64,000 nucleotides of DNA, taken from the NCBI RefSeq assembly GCF_013283835.1, contig NZ_CP054052.1, positions 1,736,001 through 1,800,000 of the forward strand, in the 5' to 3' direction. The notes under the pieces were generated by a model. That model was not told where the DNA came from, did not search any database, and worked only from the letters and a program-made list of their open reading frames with translations. The first letter of the stretch is position 1. Each line of letters begins with the position of its first letter. Source of the stretch: Poseidonibacter lekithochrous. Lineage in GTDB: Bacteria; Campylobacterota; Campylobacteria; Campylobacterales; Arcobacteraceae. The position numbers were made by a program, and so were the translations under genes. Below, piece after piece: positions 8,791 to 18,059 of this stretch.

Positions 8791-9885
8791 ATGAAAATAT
8801 CAAAGTTGTATGCAAACAATGATGATTTTAAAACCATAGTATTTGATAAAGGTATAAATTTTATCTTAGCTGACAACAATGGTGTAGGAAAAAGTAGTCT
8901 TTTTAAATTAATAGATTTTTGTTTATTAGGTGACAAACACTTTTTAGGTCAAGAATACTTCAAAGATTATATATTTTATATAGAATTACAAATAGCTTCA
9001 AATAGATATATGACGATTAAAAGACCTACAAAAAGTGGTAAAAATATAGAGTTAAAAATCACAAAAGGTAAATCATATCTTACAGATGAAAAAGATTTTA
9101 ATAAAAAAGGTAGTTTAGGTATTGCTAAATCTTTTTTTGAAAATAAAGTTAATTATTCTATAAATAAATTCAGAACATATATAACTTATTTTTTAAGAGA
9201 TGAATCTAACCAAAGTGATGCATTTATATTAAACAAACACGCGTCAACACATGCAATAGAGTACAAAACACTTGTATCAAATCTAGTAGGTATTGACGGA
9301 CGAAAAATAAGAAAAAAATATGAATTAGATGAGATAATAAAAAAAGAAGATATAGACGAAAATACTTTAAAAACTGCTCAAGATGATTTATCGAAAGTTA
9401 TTGAAGAGAACAAAATATTAATAAACAGTCGTTTAATAGATAGATTGAAAGATTGTGTCTCAAAATATGGAAATATAATATTAAATAAAGAAGTGATTTT
9501 TTCAATTGATTTCAATACTTCAAATGATATAGAATTTAGTATCAAAATAGAAAAAGATGAAGAATCTAGTGATAAATTGAATGATGATGTCACTATAAAA
9601 AAACTACTATGTTTAATCTTCTCATCGGCATTAGCTGAAATATATGCACAAAAAAGATTTATCAAGTTTGTTGCTTTTGATAGTCCTTTTGATGGAGAAA
9701 ACAATACTTATGAAAATGGCATTTATACTGCTATATATGAGTTACATAGAAAAGGTATTCAGACTATTATCACATCAAATGAAGATGTTATAAAAAATAA
9801 AGAAAATTTATTAGAAATAAAAGATGAATATATGATTGGATATTTAAGTAACGAAGATAAATTAATGGGTGAGTTTAAAATATGA
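8791..9885 (+). CDS. compact SMC/DUF2326-like ATPase
   Basis: The 364-residue protein has the ends of an SMC/Rad50-type ATPase: FILADNNGVGKSSL (Walker A, K34) at 25-38 and KFVAFDSPFDGEN (Walker B) at about 288-300, followed by GIQTIITSNED. The pattern of a nearby DFCLLG and an LRDESNQSDAF block resembles DUF2326 ATPases, which are normally longer because of a coiled-coil arm; here only a short helical part (about 170-215) joins the two halves. DUF2326 ATPases occur in multi-gene conflict systems, so a DNA-related role is plausible but unproven. It has GGAAG before the ATG and a 4-base ATGA overlap with the next gene, showing tight coupling to the 210-residue partner. Confidence 0.7.
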   Translation: MKISKLYANNDDFKTIVFDKGINFILADNNGVGKSSLFKLIDFCLLGDKHFLGQEYFKDYIFYIELQIASNRYMTIKRPTKSGKNIELKITKGKSYLTDEKDFNKKGSLGIAKSFFENKVNYSINKFRTYITYFLRDESNQSDAFILNKHASTHAIEYKTLVSNLVGIDGRKIRKKYELDEIIKKEDIDENTLKTAQDDLSKVIEENKILINSRLIDRLKDCVSKYGNIILNKEVIFSIDFNTSNDIEFSIKIEKDEESSDKLNDDVTIKKLLCLIFSSALAEIYAQKRFIKFVAFDSPFDGENNTYENGIYTAIYELHRKGIQTIITSNEDVIKNKENLLEIKDEYMIGYLSNEDKLMGEFKI

Positions 9886-10514
9886 ATATAGAAAAACTAA
9901 AAGACTATGAAGCAGAATTTTTATCTCAATACCCAGAAGGTTTTGATGATAAAAACTTCTTTGCTACTATGAAAAGCTTCAATCCTTTGAAATTAGAAGC
10001 ATTTGCAAAAGAGGCTTTAAAAAAAGAGAATTTCCAAAACCCAAGTCTTGTTGTTGAGGGTTTTTTCAAAGTGGTTCAAAAGTCAGTATTTGTATCACTA
10101 TTTGATAAGCTAAAATTAAAAGACATGATTGCCACACTTAATTCTTATGAAAAAGATATGTTAAGTATAGAGCTTTACGAGCTTTTATATGGAAATAAAA
10201 AGAATGGTTTTGAAGGACTAGTAGAATTTCTAGCAGAATATAAACTAGCAAAATGGACGATAATATCTGTAGTTCCTTATACTATTAATAGAGATGGTGA
10301 TTATTTTATCAAGCCTACTACTACGAAAAATATTATCAAAAATTTTGATTTAGAAGATTTGATATACAAACCAAGACCTAGTTATGAGTTTTATAACAAA
10401 TACTCAAAAGCATTAAATAAGATGAAAAAAAGTGTTCATAAATCACTAAGCCCAGACAATGTAGGATTTACAGCCTTTCTAAAAGTAGCTATGGATTCTT
10501 ACGAAGAAAACTAA
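9882..10514 (+). CDS. unknown protein coupled to the SMC-like ATPase
   Basis: I do not recognise this 210-residue protein. It is predicted soluble and largely helical, with no signal peptide or membrane segment. The N-terminal part (YEAEFLSQYPEGFDDKNFF, then KSFNPLKLEAFAKEAL) and a central LEFLAEYKLAKWTIISVVPY-like core look well ordered and suggest a conserved family. It overlaps the ATPase gene by ATGA (9882-9885), so the two are probably translated as a unit and may form a complex. The AraC-type gene begins 10 bases downstream. No catalytic motif is evident. Confidence 0.7.
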   Translation: MNIEKLKDYEAEFLSQYPEGFDDKNFFATMKSFNPLKLEAFAKEALKKENFQNPSLVVEGFFKVVQKSVFVSLFDKLKLKDMIATLNSYEKDMLSIELYELLYGNKKNGFEGLVEFLAEYKLAKWTIISVVPYTINRDGDYFIKPTTTKNIIKNFDLEDLIYKPRPSYEFYNKYSKALNKMKKSVHKSLSPDNVGFTAFLKVAMDSYEEN

Positions 10515-10523
10515 AGGTAAATT

Positions 10524-11369
10524 ATGGATGCACTAGAGTATGTAAAACTAAATCTAAAAGATGAATCAATTATTACAAATGAAGTAGTATTAGCTAGATT
10601 TTTTACTGTAGAGAGTAATTATAAACATAGCTCTTATGTATCTAGTAACCTTTTGAATATTGTCTACAAGGGCAAAAAAATCCTACATACAAAAGATGGC
10701 AACATTGAGATAAAAGCTGGGGAAGCATTTTTTATTACCAAAGGAGAATATGTAGTAAGTGAAGTAACTAGTGATAGTGATTATGAGTGTTTACTAATCT
10801 TTTTTGACCATGATAAAGCTAGAAAACTAATATCAGATTTACCTTTCAAACTGAATAATAAAACTTCAAAACAAACACAAAATGTATTCAAATTTGATGT
10901 TGGAGATTCTATTCAAAATACTATTGATACTTTGAAAAACTATTTGGATGAAAAACCAAAATTCAGTGATGAGTTGATAACGCTAAAACTAAAAGAATTT
11001 ATATTTCTAATTTTAGGAAGTGACTCAAAAGATAAGTTTATTAACTTCTGTCAAAACCTTACTTTAGATAAAACAGACCTAAAAAGTTTTATGGAAAATA
11101 ACTTCGAAAAAAACCTAACACTTGAAGAATACGCCAACTTAAGCGGTCGTAGCCTTAGTGGTTTTAAAAATGAATTTAAAAATATTTCAAATGACACACC
11201 AATGCAATGGATTCAAAAAAAGAGATTAGAAAAAGCAGACTTTTTAATAAATGAACTTTCATATGATGTTGGAGTTGCTGCTTTAGAAGTAGGATTCAAA
11301 ACTCACGCTCATTTTACTAGAGTTTATAAAAAACACTACAATAAAACACCTAGCTTTACAGATAAATAG
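10524..11369 (+). CDS. AraC family transcriptional regulator
   Basis: This 281-residue regulator has an N-terminal cupin-like sensing part (about 25-150, with KGKKILHTKDGNIEIKAGEA) and a C-terminal pair of helix-turn-helix units (about 185-278, LTLEEYANLSGRSLSGFKNE and VGVAALEVGFKTHAHFTRVYK). It closely resembles the regulator at 17155-17994 in length and layout, including KKRLEKA before the second helix pair, so the two are paralogues. It lies 10 bases after the unknown 210-residue gene with AAAGG before the ATG, which places it in the ATPase operon. Its targets are not known. Confidence 0.9.
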   Translation: MDALEYVKLNLKDESIITNEVVLARFFTVESNYKHSSYVSSNLLNIVYKGKKILHTKDGNIEIKAGEAFFITKGEYVVSEVTSDSDYECLLIFFDHDKARKLISDLPFKLNNKTSKQTQNVFKFDVGDSIQNTIDTLKNYLDEKPKFSDELITLKLKEFIFLILGSDSKDKFINFCQNLTLDKTDLKSFMENNFEKNLTLEEYANLSGRSLSGFKNEFKNISNDTPMQWIQKKRLEKADFLINELSYDVGVAALEVGFKTHAHFTRVYKKHYNKTPSFTDK

Positions 11370-11439
11370 TTAGACCTCACAGACAAACATAAAAACTTTT
11401 TAATAGATATAATTTCTCTATAATTAAAAAGGATTTTAT

Positions 11440-12291
11440 ATGAAAAAAGTATTTTTATGCTTATCAGTATGTTTAATATTTGGATTTGCTGACACAAAAG
11501 TTATATCGGGTTTCTCTTCCCCCGAGAGTGTAATAATCACAAAAGAAAATGTATATGTATCAAATGTCGGTGTAAAGCTAGAAGCAACTACAAAAGACAA
11601 AGATGGCTTTATCTCAAAACTATCAAAAGATGGAAAGATATTAGAACTACAGTTTTTACAAGGGCTAAATGCCCCAAAGGGAATGGGAATAACTAACAAT
11701 ATACTTTATATAGCTGATATTGATGAGATAAAAGGTTTTGATTTAGGTAGTAAAAAACAAGTATTTTCTTTAGTTTTTAAAAATACAATGTTTCTAAATG
11801 ATATTACTATAAAAGATAAGAATACTTTGTTTGTAAGCTCAACTGATACAAATAGTATTTTTGAAGTAGATTTAAAAGCTGGAATATATAAGAAGTTAAT
11901 AGATTTCTCTGCGGCAAACGGATTGCATTATGAAAAAGGTTTTTTATATGCTGTTGAGCTTGGAAGTTCAGCAAAAACAATGCTTGATGGAAAAGGTAAA
12001 CTATATAAAATCAATCTAAAAAACCATAAAAAAACTTTATTATCATCTTACGAAGGTGTATTAGATGGAGTTCAAAAAGTAGGAAATAAAATCTATGTTA
12101 GCGATTGGATAAACTTCAAAAACTCTGGAATAGTTAGAGTTTATGATTTAAAAACAAAAAAAGAGAGTGTTTTAGGAATTATGAGTTTACATGGTGCTGC
12201 TGATTTTATGATTGATGAGAAATCAAATAAATTATATATTCCTCAGATGATAGCTGGAAAGTTAAGTATTATAGATTTGAATAATATCTAA
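11440..12291 (+). CDS. secreted SMP-30/NHL-like beta-propeller protein
   Basis: The 283-residue protein has a signal peptide (residues 1-18, KKVFLCLSVCLIFGFA) and then repeated four-stranded units with motifs such as APKGMGITNNILYIADIDEI, NDITIKDKNTLFVSSTDTN and VQKVGNKIYVSDW. This is the pattern of SMP-30/gluconolactonase or NHL-type propellers acting in the periplasm. The metal ligands of true gluconolactonases cannot be confirmed, so a binding role is as likely as an enzymatic one. The gene has AAAGGA before the ATG and stands alone between the AraC gene and yjdM. Confidence 0.75.
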   Translation: MKKVFLCLSVCLIFGFADTKVISGFSSPESVIITKENVYVSNVGVKLEATTKDKDGFISKLSKDGKILELQFLQGLNAPKGMGITNNILYIADIDEIKGFDLGSKKQVFSLVFKNTMFLNDITIKDKNTLFVSSTDTNSIFEVDLKAGIYKKLIDFSAANGLHYEKGFLYAVELGSSAKTMLDGKGKLYKINLKNHKKTLLSSYEGVLDGVQKVGNKIYVSDWINFKNSGIVRVYDLKTKKESVLGIMSLHGAADFMIDEKSNKLYIPQMIAGKLSIIDLNNI

Positions 12292-12357
12292 GCCGTATTA
12301 CCAAAGCCTAACTAGAGTTTAGATATGATACGAAATACATAATACAAAAGGAAATAA

Positions 12358-12702
12358 ATGGAACAACTACCAAATTGCCCTAAATGTCAAGGCGAATATA
12401 CTTATGAAGACGGAAGCTTATTAATCTGTCCTGAGTGTGCTCACGAATGGACAGCAGGTGAATCTGCTGCAGAAGATGAAGAATTTACGGTAAAAGACGC
12501 AAATGGAGCAACTTTAAGAAGTGGTGACGATGTTACTATTATTAAAGATTTAAAAGTAAAGGGTAGTTCTTCTGTTGTTAAAGTTGGTACAAAAATCAAG
12601 AATATTAGATTAGTTGAAAGTGCAATTGATCACAATATTGACTGTAAAATACCTGGGGTTGGTGCTTTAAAAATCACTCCTATGTATGTAAAAAAGTCTT
12701 AA
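12358..12702 (+). CDS. yjdM: zinc ribbon protein YjdM (PhnA)
   Basis: The 114-residue cytoplasmic protein has an N-terminal zinc ribbon with C7-x2-C10 and C24-x2-C27 (CPKC and CPEC) and the C-terminal PhnA domain with [20 protein letters not shown] and KIKNIRLVE. The family was once named for alkylphosphonate use, but no phn genes are here and its real role is unclear. It has AAAGGAAA before the ATG and may be co-transcribed with the aldo/keto reductase gene 27 bases downstream. Confidence 0.93.
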   Translation: MEQLPNCPKCQGEYTYEDGSLLICPECAHEWTAGESAAEDEEFTVKDANGATLRSGDDVTIIKDLKVKGSSSVVKVGTKIKNIRLVESAIDHNIDCKIPGVGALKITPMYVKKS

Positions 12703-12729
12703 TACTTATTAAGCAATAAAGGGTTATTT

Positions 12730-13545
12730 ATGCCAAACATGATATATGGTACGGCTTGGAAAAAAGAAAATACAACTAGATTAGTAGAAGAGGCTTTAAG
12801 TTCAGGCTTTAGAGCTATTGATACTGCTTGTCAACCACGACATTATAGAGAAGATTTAGTAGGACTTGCTTTGCAAAATGCTTATGAAAATCTTGATCTT
12901 AAAAGAGAAGATGTATTTATCCAAACTAAGTTTACACCAATATCAGGTCAAGATGAGAATAATATGCCGTACTTTTCAAGTGACGATATATTAACTCAGC
13001 TTGAAAAATCTTTTATTAAATCAAAACAAAATCTAAAAACAGATTATATTGATTCTTATATTATTCATTCACCTTTTGGTCCTGTAGAGGATTTGGTGAG
13101 TGTTTATAAAACTATTGAAGAGTTCGTTCAATGCGGACAAGTAGGGCAAATAGGAATATCAAACTGTTATGATTTAGATCTATTTTTATATCTTTATGAA
13201 AGTGCTATAATCAAACCAAAAGTATTACAAAATAGATTTTATTCTAACTCAGGTTATGATGTAAATCTTAGAAATTTCTGTAAGAGAAAAGATATAACTT
13301 ATCAAAGTTTCTGGTCACTTACTGCAAACCCTCAAATTCTAGCTAGTAGAAAAATTGAAGAATTAACAAAAAAATATCAAAAAACAATACCTCAAATATT
13401 CTATAAATTCTTAAATCAAATAGATATAACTCCTCTAAATGGAACTACATCAAAAGAACATATGCTTTTAGATATGGATATTGATAGTTTTACTCTAGAT
13501 GAAAACGAAGTAGAAAGTCTAAATACTCTTTTATTAAACACTTAA
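12730..13545 (+). CDS. aldo/keto reductase
   Basis: This 271-residue NADPH-dependent carbonyl reductase has the family's barrel marks: FRAIDTACQPRHYREDLVG with catalytic Asp and Tyr, VFIQTKFTP with the Lys, DSYIIHSPFG with the His, and GQVGQIGISNCYDL. The spacing between DTA and the Tyr is longer than in most members (CQPRHY instead of the usual short turn), so the assignment of the catalytic Tyr is less sure. The cofactor region near 225-262 is shorter than in canonical members but ends with an LNGTTSKEHM block. It follows yjdM by 27 bases with a GGG site. The substrate is unknown. Confidence 0.85.
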   Translation: MPNMIYGTAWKKENTTRLVEEALSSGFRAIDTACQPRHYREDLVGLALQNAYENLDLKREDVFIQTKFTPISGQDENNMPYFSSDDILTQLEKSFIKSKQNLKTDYIDSYIIHSPFGPVEDLVSVYKTIEEFVQCGQVGQIGISNCYDLDLFLYLYESAIIKPKVLQNRFYSNSGYDVNLRNFCKRKDITYQSFWSLTANPQILASRKIEELTKKYQKTIPQIFYKFLNQIDITPLNGTTSKEHMLLDMDIDSFTLDENEVESLNTLLLNT

Positions 13546-13548
13546 TAT

Positions 13549-14337
13549 TTATCCTATTTCTTCTACAAAATATCGTCCATTTTTCTCATTGATATGAAGT
13601 TTAGTATCGAATATTTCTGATAAATTCTCACTAGTTAATATCTCTTTTTTATCACCACTTTTATATATAGTATTTTTATGTATTAATGCAATATTGCCTA
13701 TCTCTTCGAAGATTTCTTCTAAATGATGAGTTACTAATATAATTGAACAATTCTTTGATAGCTTTTTTAGCATAGCTATAAAATTTATTTGAGCTTTTAT
13801 ATCTAATCCAACAGTTGGCTCATCTAAAATAAAGGCTTTAGGATTATGTATTAAAGCCCTTGCTACAATACATTTACGAAGTTCTCCTGTAGACATAGCT
13901 GCTACTTTTTTCTCTTTTAAATGCTCAATACTTAAGTATTTTATTACTTCTTCTGCTTTGTCATGTTGTTCTTCTGTGAAGTCTTGATGAGCAAATATCC
14001 CAATAGAGCTATAATACCCGCTTAGTGTTACTTCATATCCGTTCAGATATGAACCAGATTGAGAAAAGAAATTATGTAAATCATTTGTGATAATTCCTAA
14101 CTCTTTTTTTAATTCAAAAATAGAATAATTACTCTTTCCTAAAATCTCTTTTTTGAACTCATTTGTTCTTCTTGGATGTAGTTCTGATTGAATGATTTTC
14201 ATTAAAGTTGATTTTCCAGAACCATTGGCACCAAGTATTGCCCAATGCTCATTTTGTTTAATTTTTAATGTTACGTCTTTAAGTATTATTTTTTCGTTAT
14301 AACCAACATTAATATTTTCAAAATCAATAATATCCAT
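13549..14337 (-). CDS. ABC transporter ATP-binding protein
   Basis: The 262-residue nucleotide-binding protein carries Walker A GANGSGKST (35-43), a signature loop MSTGELRKCIVARAL in which SGG is replaced by STG, Walker B AFILDEPTVGLD and the switch His in LVTHHLEEIF. It resembles the YlmA/ModF-like group, which often lacks a partner permease; none is coded beside it. It is 28 bases downstream of the SLC13 permease gene and the two may be co-transcribed, but that permease is a secondary carrier and would not need it. The role is unassigned. Confidence 0.88.
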   Translation of the reverse strand: MDIIDFENINVGYNEKIILKDVTLKIKQNEHWAILGANGSGKSTLMKIIQSELHPRRTNEFKKEILGKSNYSIFELKKELGIITNDLHNFFSQSGSYLNGYEVTLSGYYSSIGIFAHQDFTEEQHDKAEEVIKYLSIEHLKEKKVAAMSTGELRKCIVARALIHNPKAFILDEPTVGLDIKAQINFIAMLKKLSKNCSIILVTHHLEEIFEEIGNIALIHKNTIYKSGDKKEILTSENLSEIFDTKLHINEKNGRYFVEEIG

Positions 14338-14365
14338 AAGTCTCCAAATTTTTTAATATTTTATT

Positions 14366-15712
14366 CTATCTTAACAGTGTTAACCATAAATACTCTAAAG
14401 GATATAAAAATACAATACTTACAAGTGCTAAAAAAAGTATTATTTTTAACATATATTTTTGTTTTATTTGAGATAGCGCAAGCCCTACAATCAAAGGTGG
14501 TGCTTGAAAAGGAAAAAATACATTAGAAAACGCTGCAACTTGCATCATAAATATCTCATCAAGACTAAATCCGCTAATCTGGCTTAATTGCTCTGCAAGA
14601 GGCGTAAATATAGCAGGAATTGTAGGTTGTGTTATCACTATTCCTGAAAAGGACATAATAGAAGTTAATGCCATATAATTAAAAAGCTCATACTCAAAAG
14701 GCTCAAATTGATTTATAGCTTCAAATAAAGTAGTTTTTATATAAGAATTACTAGCTACTAAACTTCCTAGACTAATAATCGCAGCAACATAAATCAAGGA
14801 AGAGAAGTTTATAGTATCTATATCTTTTGATTTTATGATATTAATACTTGGATAAGCTAAAAATAACACTCCAACTATTGCAATAATATTAGGTGAAATT
14901 TTGTGCATAAAATCACTCATCCAAAAAGTAAGCATTACTAAGATTACCGCTAAAACTATTTTTTCATCTTTTGAATAAGCTTTTGATTTCTCAATAGTAA
15001 TTTGTTTTTTAGGAGTGTCATTAAAAAAGTAATAAATTAGCGAAACTATCACTATATTTTTTAGTAAACCTAAAACTAAAAAGTTAGATATAAAGTACTG
15101 CGAAAATAGGATTTCATAATCAAATACTTCTTTTGTAAGTCCTGCTAATATCATATTTGGTACATTTGCTGTAAGCACAGTAAATGCTGGCAAAGTACTT
15201 GACAGTATAAAGGTTAACATTATTCCAATATAACCTTTGTCATTCTCACTAAAGCCTAAATTTGTAGCTACAACAACTGCAAGTGGTACCAGTAATACGA
15301 TTCTAACTACACTTGAAGGCATAATAAAACTAAATAAAATAGAAAATATTGATATATAAATTAGTAGTTTTAAATAAGTAAGATTACGAATATTTGCAAA
15401 TATTAATGAGAATCTATCATTAAGCTGTACGTTCTTAACTGCCGTTGCTATAAGCATTCCTGCAAACACCAACCAAAAAGCACTGGATGAAAAACCAGAG
15501 AATATAACTTCTTTAGAAGAAATAGAAAATACAATAGGAACAAATAAAAATATTAAAGAGGAGAAATACAAAGGCACAACATTTGTAGCCCAATAGATTA
15601 TAGTTGATAGAATTAAAGTAATTAGTATTAAATCCTGATTGTTTTCAATAAAGCTTGATAATACTAGATAAATAAAAATAGGAGTAAAAATAAATAATAC
15701 ATTTTTTATCAT
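14366..15712 (-). CDS. SLC13/DASS family sodium-coupled anion permease
   Basis: The 448-residue integral membrane protein has about eleven to twelve hydrophobic segments and family marks near IYWATNVVPLYFSSL and a C-terminal ITQPTIPAIFTPLAEQ, with VAAFSNVFFPFQAPPLIVG close to the end. DASS carriers move dicarboxylates, citrate or sulfate with sodium. The substrate cannot be read from sequence. It is divergent from nothing: the AraC gene behind it reads in the same direction, 69 bases upstream, and could control it. Confidence 0.85.
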   Translation of the reverse strand: MIKNVLFIFTPIFIYLVLSSFIENNQDLILITLILSTIIYWATNVVPLYFSSLIFLFVPIVFSISSKEVIFSGFSSSAFWLVFAGMLIATAVKNVQLNDRFSLIFANIRNLTYLKLLIYISIFSILFSFIMPSSVVRIVLLVPLAVVVATNLGFSENDKGYIGIMLTFILSSTLPAFTVLTANVPNMILAGLTKEVFDYEILFSQYFISNFLVLGLLKNIVIVSLIYYFFNDTPKKQITIEKSKAYSKDEKIVLAVILVMLTFWMSDFMHKISPNIIAIVGVLFLAYPSINIIKSKDIDTINFSSLIYVAAIISLGSLVASNSYIKTTLFEAINQFEPFEYELFNYMALTSIMSFSGIVITQPTIPAIFTPLAEQLSQISGFSLDEIFMMQVAAFSNVFFPFQAPPLIVGLALSQIKQKYMLKIILFLALVSIVFLYPLEYLWLTLLR

Positions 15713-15781
15713 GATTTTCCTTTGATGTTTTTATGTATATTAACACTTTGGGAAAAATCTGTATTGTATTATTTTGAACAA

Positions 15782-16594
15782 TTAGAAAATATTTTTATAC
15801 CTTGTTGGTGTTATTCCATGATATTTTTTGAACTCTTTAGTAAAATGTGCTTGGTCATAAAATCCACACTCCAAAGCAACATCAGCTAAACTATCATAGT
15901 TTTGTAAGAGTTTTGTAGCTTTTGAAACTCGTAGAAAGTTTATAAATGTTTGGGGAGTAAGCCCAATACTTTTAGAGAATATTCTATGAAAATAGTATGG
16001 ATTCATATTCATAACTTTTGCCATATCATAAAAACTAAGCTCTTTTAGATTGTATTGTTCTTCTTTCAAATAAGTAAATAAAGCTTCAAATTTTTCATTT
16101 TTAAAGGTTTTGATTTTATTTTCAAAAGATATATACTTTTCACAAAAAAGAGTAATAAAACTTATAATTTCATCATCGAATACTTTTTCTGAATTTAGAG
16201 TTGATTTAATAATCTGTTCCAAGTATTCTGATAACTTAGTATCTTCAATAAAATACTTCTTGAAAGAATAATCATCATTACTTTCATAAATAGATGAAAC
16301 AATAGTATTAAAAAACTCTTTTGGTATAAAACAAGTTAGGTATTGCCATTTCCCCGCAACTTCAAAGGATTTACAAGAATGAACAGTATTTGCAGGAATA
16401 AGACATATCATTCCTTTTGTCATTTTATACTCTTGATTATCCATTGTAAAATAACTCTCCCCATGTAAACAAACACCTATCATATATTTATCTTCATGTA
16501 TATGTTTTGCGAAGTTATGTTTTTTATGGATGAACTTAAATATTAGTTTTTGTTCTTCAAAAGTTATTTCTTTCATGATTGAGTTTTTTAGCAT
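15782..16594 (-). CDS. AraC family transcriptional regulator
   Basis: This 270-residue regulator has an N-terminal cupin-type domain (HIHEDKYMIGVCLHGESYF, then GMICLIPANTVHSC) and a C-terminal double helix-turn-helix (NLKELSFYDMAKVMNMNPYY, then ADVALECGFYDQAHFTKEFKK ending GITPTRYK). I keep the ATG at 16594 because GGGAA lies just before it; a Met seven codons inward lacks a site. It reads toward the SLC13 permease gene and may regulate it, and is divergent from the GyrI-like gene. Confidence 0.9.
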   Translation of the reverse strand: MLKNSIMKEITFEEQKLIFKFIHKKHNFAKHIHEDKYMIGVCLHGESYFTMDNQEYKMTKGMICLIPANTVHSCKSFEVAGKWQYLTCFIPKEFFNTIVSSIYESNDDYSFKKYFIEDTKLSEYLEQIIKSTLNSEKVFDDEIISFITLFCEKYISFENKIKTFKNEKFEALFTYLKEEQYNLKELSFYDMAKVMNMNPYYFHRIFSKSIGLTPQTFINFLRVSKATKLLQNYDSLADVALECGFYDQAHFTKEFKKYHGITPTRYKNIF

Positions 16595-16707
16595 TTATTT
16601 CCCGATTAATTATTTTGCTTATTTTTTCCAAAAAATGCTTAAAGTTAATATTGTTAATTTTTTCTTTTGCTACAATACCGTATTCAAAAGTATAAATAGG
16701 ATGTTCT

Positions 16708-17151
16708 ATGAAAGTAACAAAAGTAAAAAAATTAATGATCAGTGGTATTAGTATCACAACAAACAATGAAACAGAATTAAGCGAAGAGGGTGGTAAAATA
16801 CCTGTATTATGGGATGAGTACTTTCAAAAAGAAGTATTTAAAACTACTTTCAATAAAGCACATGATGGGTATATGTATGGTGTATATACAAATTACAAAT
16901 CAGATGATACTGCAAACTACGATGTAACTGTAGGTGTAGAAGTAACAAAACCAAAAAAAGCAATTGTTATTGAAGACAAAAGATATTTAGTTTTCTCTAA
17001 TAAAGGTGAACTTCCTCTAATCGTTACAGATACTTGGCAACAAATTTGGGATTACTTTGATGGTGAGCCTAAATATGAAAGATCATTTACAGTTGATTTC
17101 GAGAAATACATTAGCGAAGATGAAATAGAAATTTATATTGCAATTAACTAA
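16708..17151 (+). CDS. GyrI-like effector-binding domain protein
   Basis: The 147-residue protein is a free-standing effector-binding (GyrI/Rob-type) domain, normally fused to AraC or MerR regulators or acting as SbmC-type protection. Marks are GKIPVLWDEYFQK near 30-42, YMYGVYTNYKSDD, the DVTVGVEV strand, a TDTWQQIWDYF helix at about 108-118, and the end strand IEIYIAI. It lies three bases before an AraC gene that has no such domain, so the pair may work as a split regulator. AGGA precedes the ATG. Confidence 0.85.
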   Translation: MKVTKVKKLMISGISITTNNETELSEEGGKIPVLWDEYFQKEVFKTTFNKAHDGYMYGVYTNYKSDDTANYDVTVGVEVTKPKKAIVIEDKRYLVFSNKGELPLIVTDTWQQIWDYFDGEPKYERSFTVDFEKYISEDEIEIYIAIN

Positions 17152-17154
17152 GTC

Positions 17155-17994
17155 ATGAAAATAGAATTACCAACATTCTTAGAACCAAATATAAACAAAC
17201 TTACAAATATATCTTTTTGTAATTATGTACAAAAACAACCGCAACACAAAAATGAAGTTTATATAAAAAACAACATTTTAATTTTTGTACGAAAAGGTAT
17301 AAAACAACTACATCTAAAAGATGAAACTATAGAAGTAGATGAAAACAGTATTTTGTTCTTAAGAAGTGGTAATTATATAATGACTGAAGTTCTAGATGAA
17401 TATTACGAAGCAATGCTATTTTTATATGAAGATAGTTTGCTTCTTGATTTTATTAATAAATACAATTTAGAACCAAAAAAAATAAAAGATGATGAGTCTT
17501 ATATTCTAAAAATAGATAATACTAGTGAGCTAAAATCTCTTATTGATACTACTTGTAATTATTTTGCAAATGACATATCCAATAAAGAAGAGATTATAAA
17601 ACTTAAACTAGAAGAAGCTTTTTTGAATATTCTAAATAGTTCTTCAAAAACTTGTTTTGAGAATTTATTAGCTTCTATTTATGAATCAAACTACTTTAAA
17701 ATCCAAGTTGAAAAAGAGTTTTCTTACGAAAATAATATATTGGATTTAGCTTCAAAATTTAAACTACCAGCTCTAACTTTTAGAGAAAAATTCAAAGATG
17801 TATTTAATGAAACACCAAAAAAATGGCAAAATAAAAAAAGACTAGAAAAAGCAAAAATATTACTAGAAACTACAGATAAAAATGTAAGTGAAGTATGTAT
17901 GTCTTGTGGCTTTGATAATCTATCTTGGTTTATCCAAGTTTTCAAAAAACAATACAATCTAACTCCAAAACAAATAAAAAACAACAAAAATTAA
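17155..17994 (+). CDS. AraC family transcriptional regulator
   Basis: The 279-residue regulator has an N-terminal sensing half with KGIKQLHLKDETIEVDENS and a C-terminal double helix-turn-helix from about 190 (ILDLASKFKLPALTFREKF, then VSEVCMSCGFDNLSWFIQVF, ending NLTPKQIKN). Length and motifs match the paralogue at 10524-11369. It starts three bases after the GyrI-like gene and has no ribosome site of its own, so translation is likely coupled. A YbhB-type gene follows. Confidence 0.88.
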   Translation: MKIELPTFLEPNINKLTNISFCNYVQKQPQHKNEVYIKNNILIFVRKGIKQLHLKDETIEVDENSILFLRSGNYIMTEVLDEYYEAMLFLYEDSLLLDFINKYNLEPKKIKDDESYILKIDNTSELKSLIDTTCNYFANDISNKEEIIKLKLEEAFLNILNSSSKTCFENLLASIYESNYFKIQVEKEFSYENNILDLASKFKLPALTFREKFKDVFNETPKKWQNKKRLEKAKILLETTDKNVSEVCMSCGFDNLSWFIQVFKKQYNLTPKQIKNNKN

Positions 17995-18059
17995 ATCTTT
18001 TCCAATAGACATAACTTTTTTATTATTATAAACTTTACATACAAATAAAGGAGATTAAA

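Noticed and set aside
12358-12702. PhnA as evidence for phosphonate use
   Set aside because: YjdM is not linked to phosphonate breakdown and no phn genes are present; the PhnD-like proteins are tied to kinases instead.
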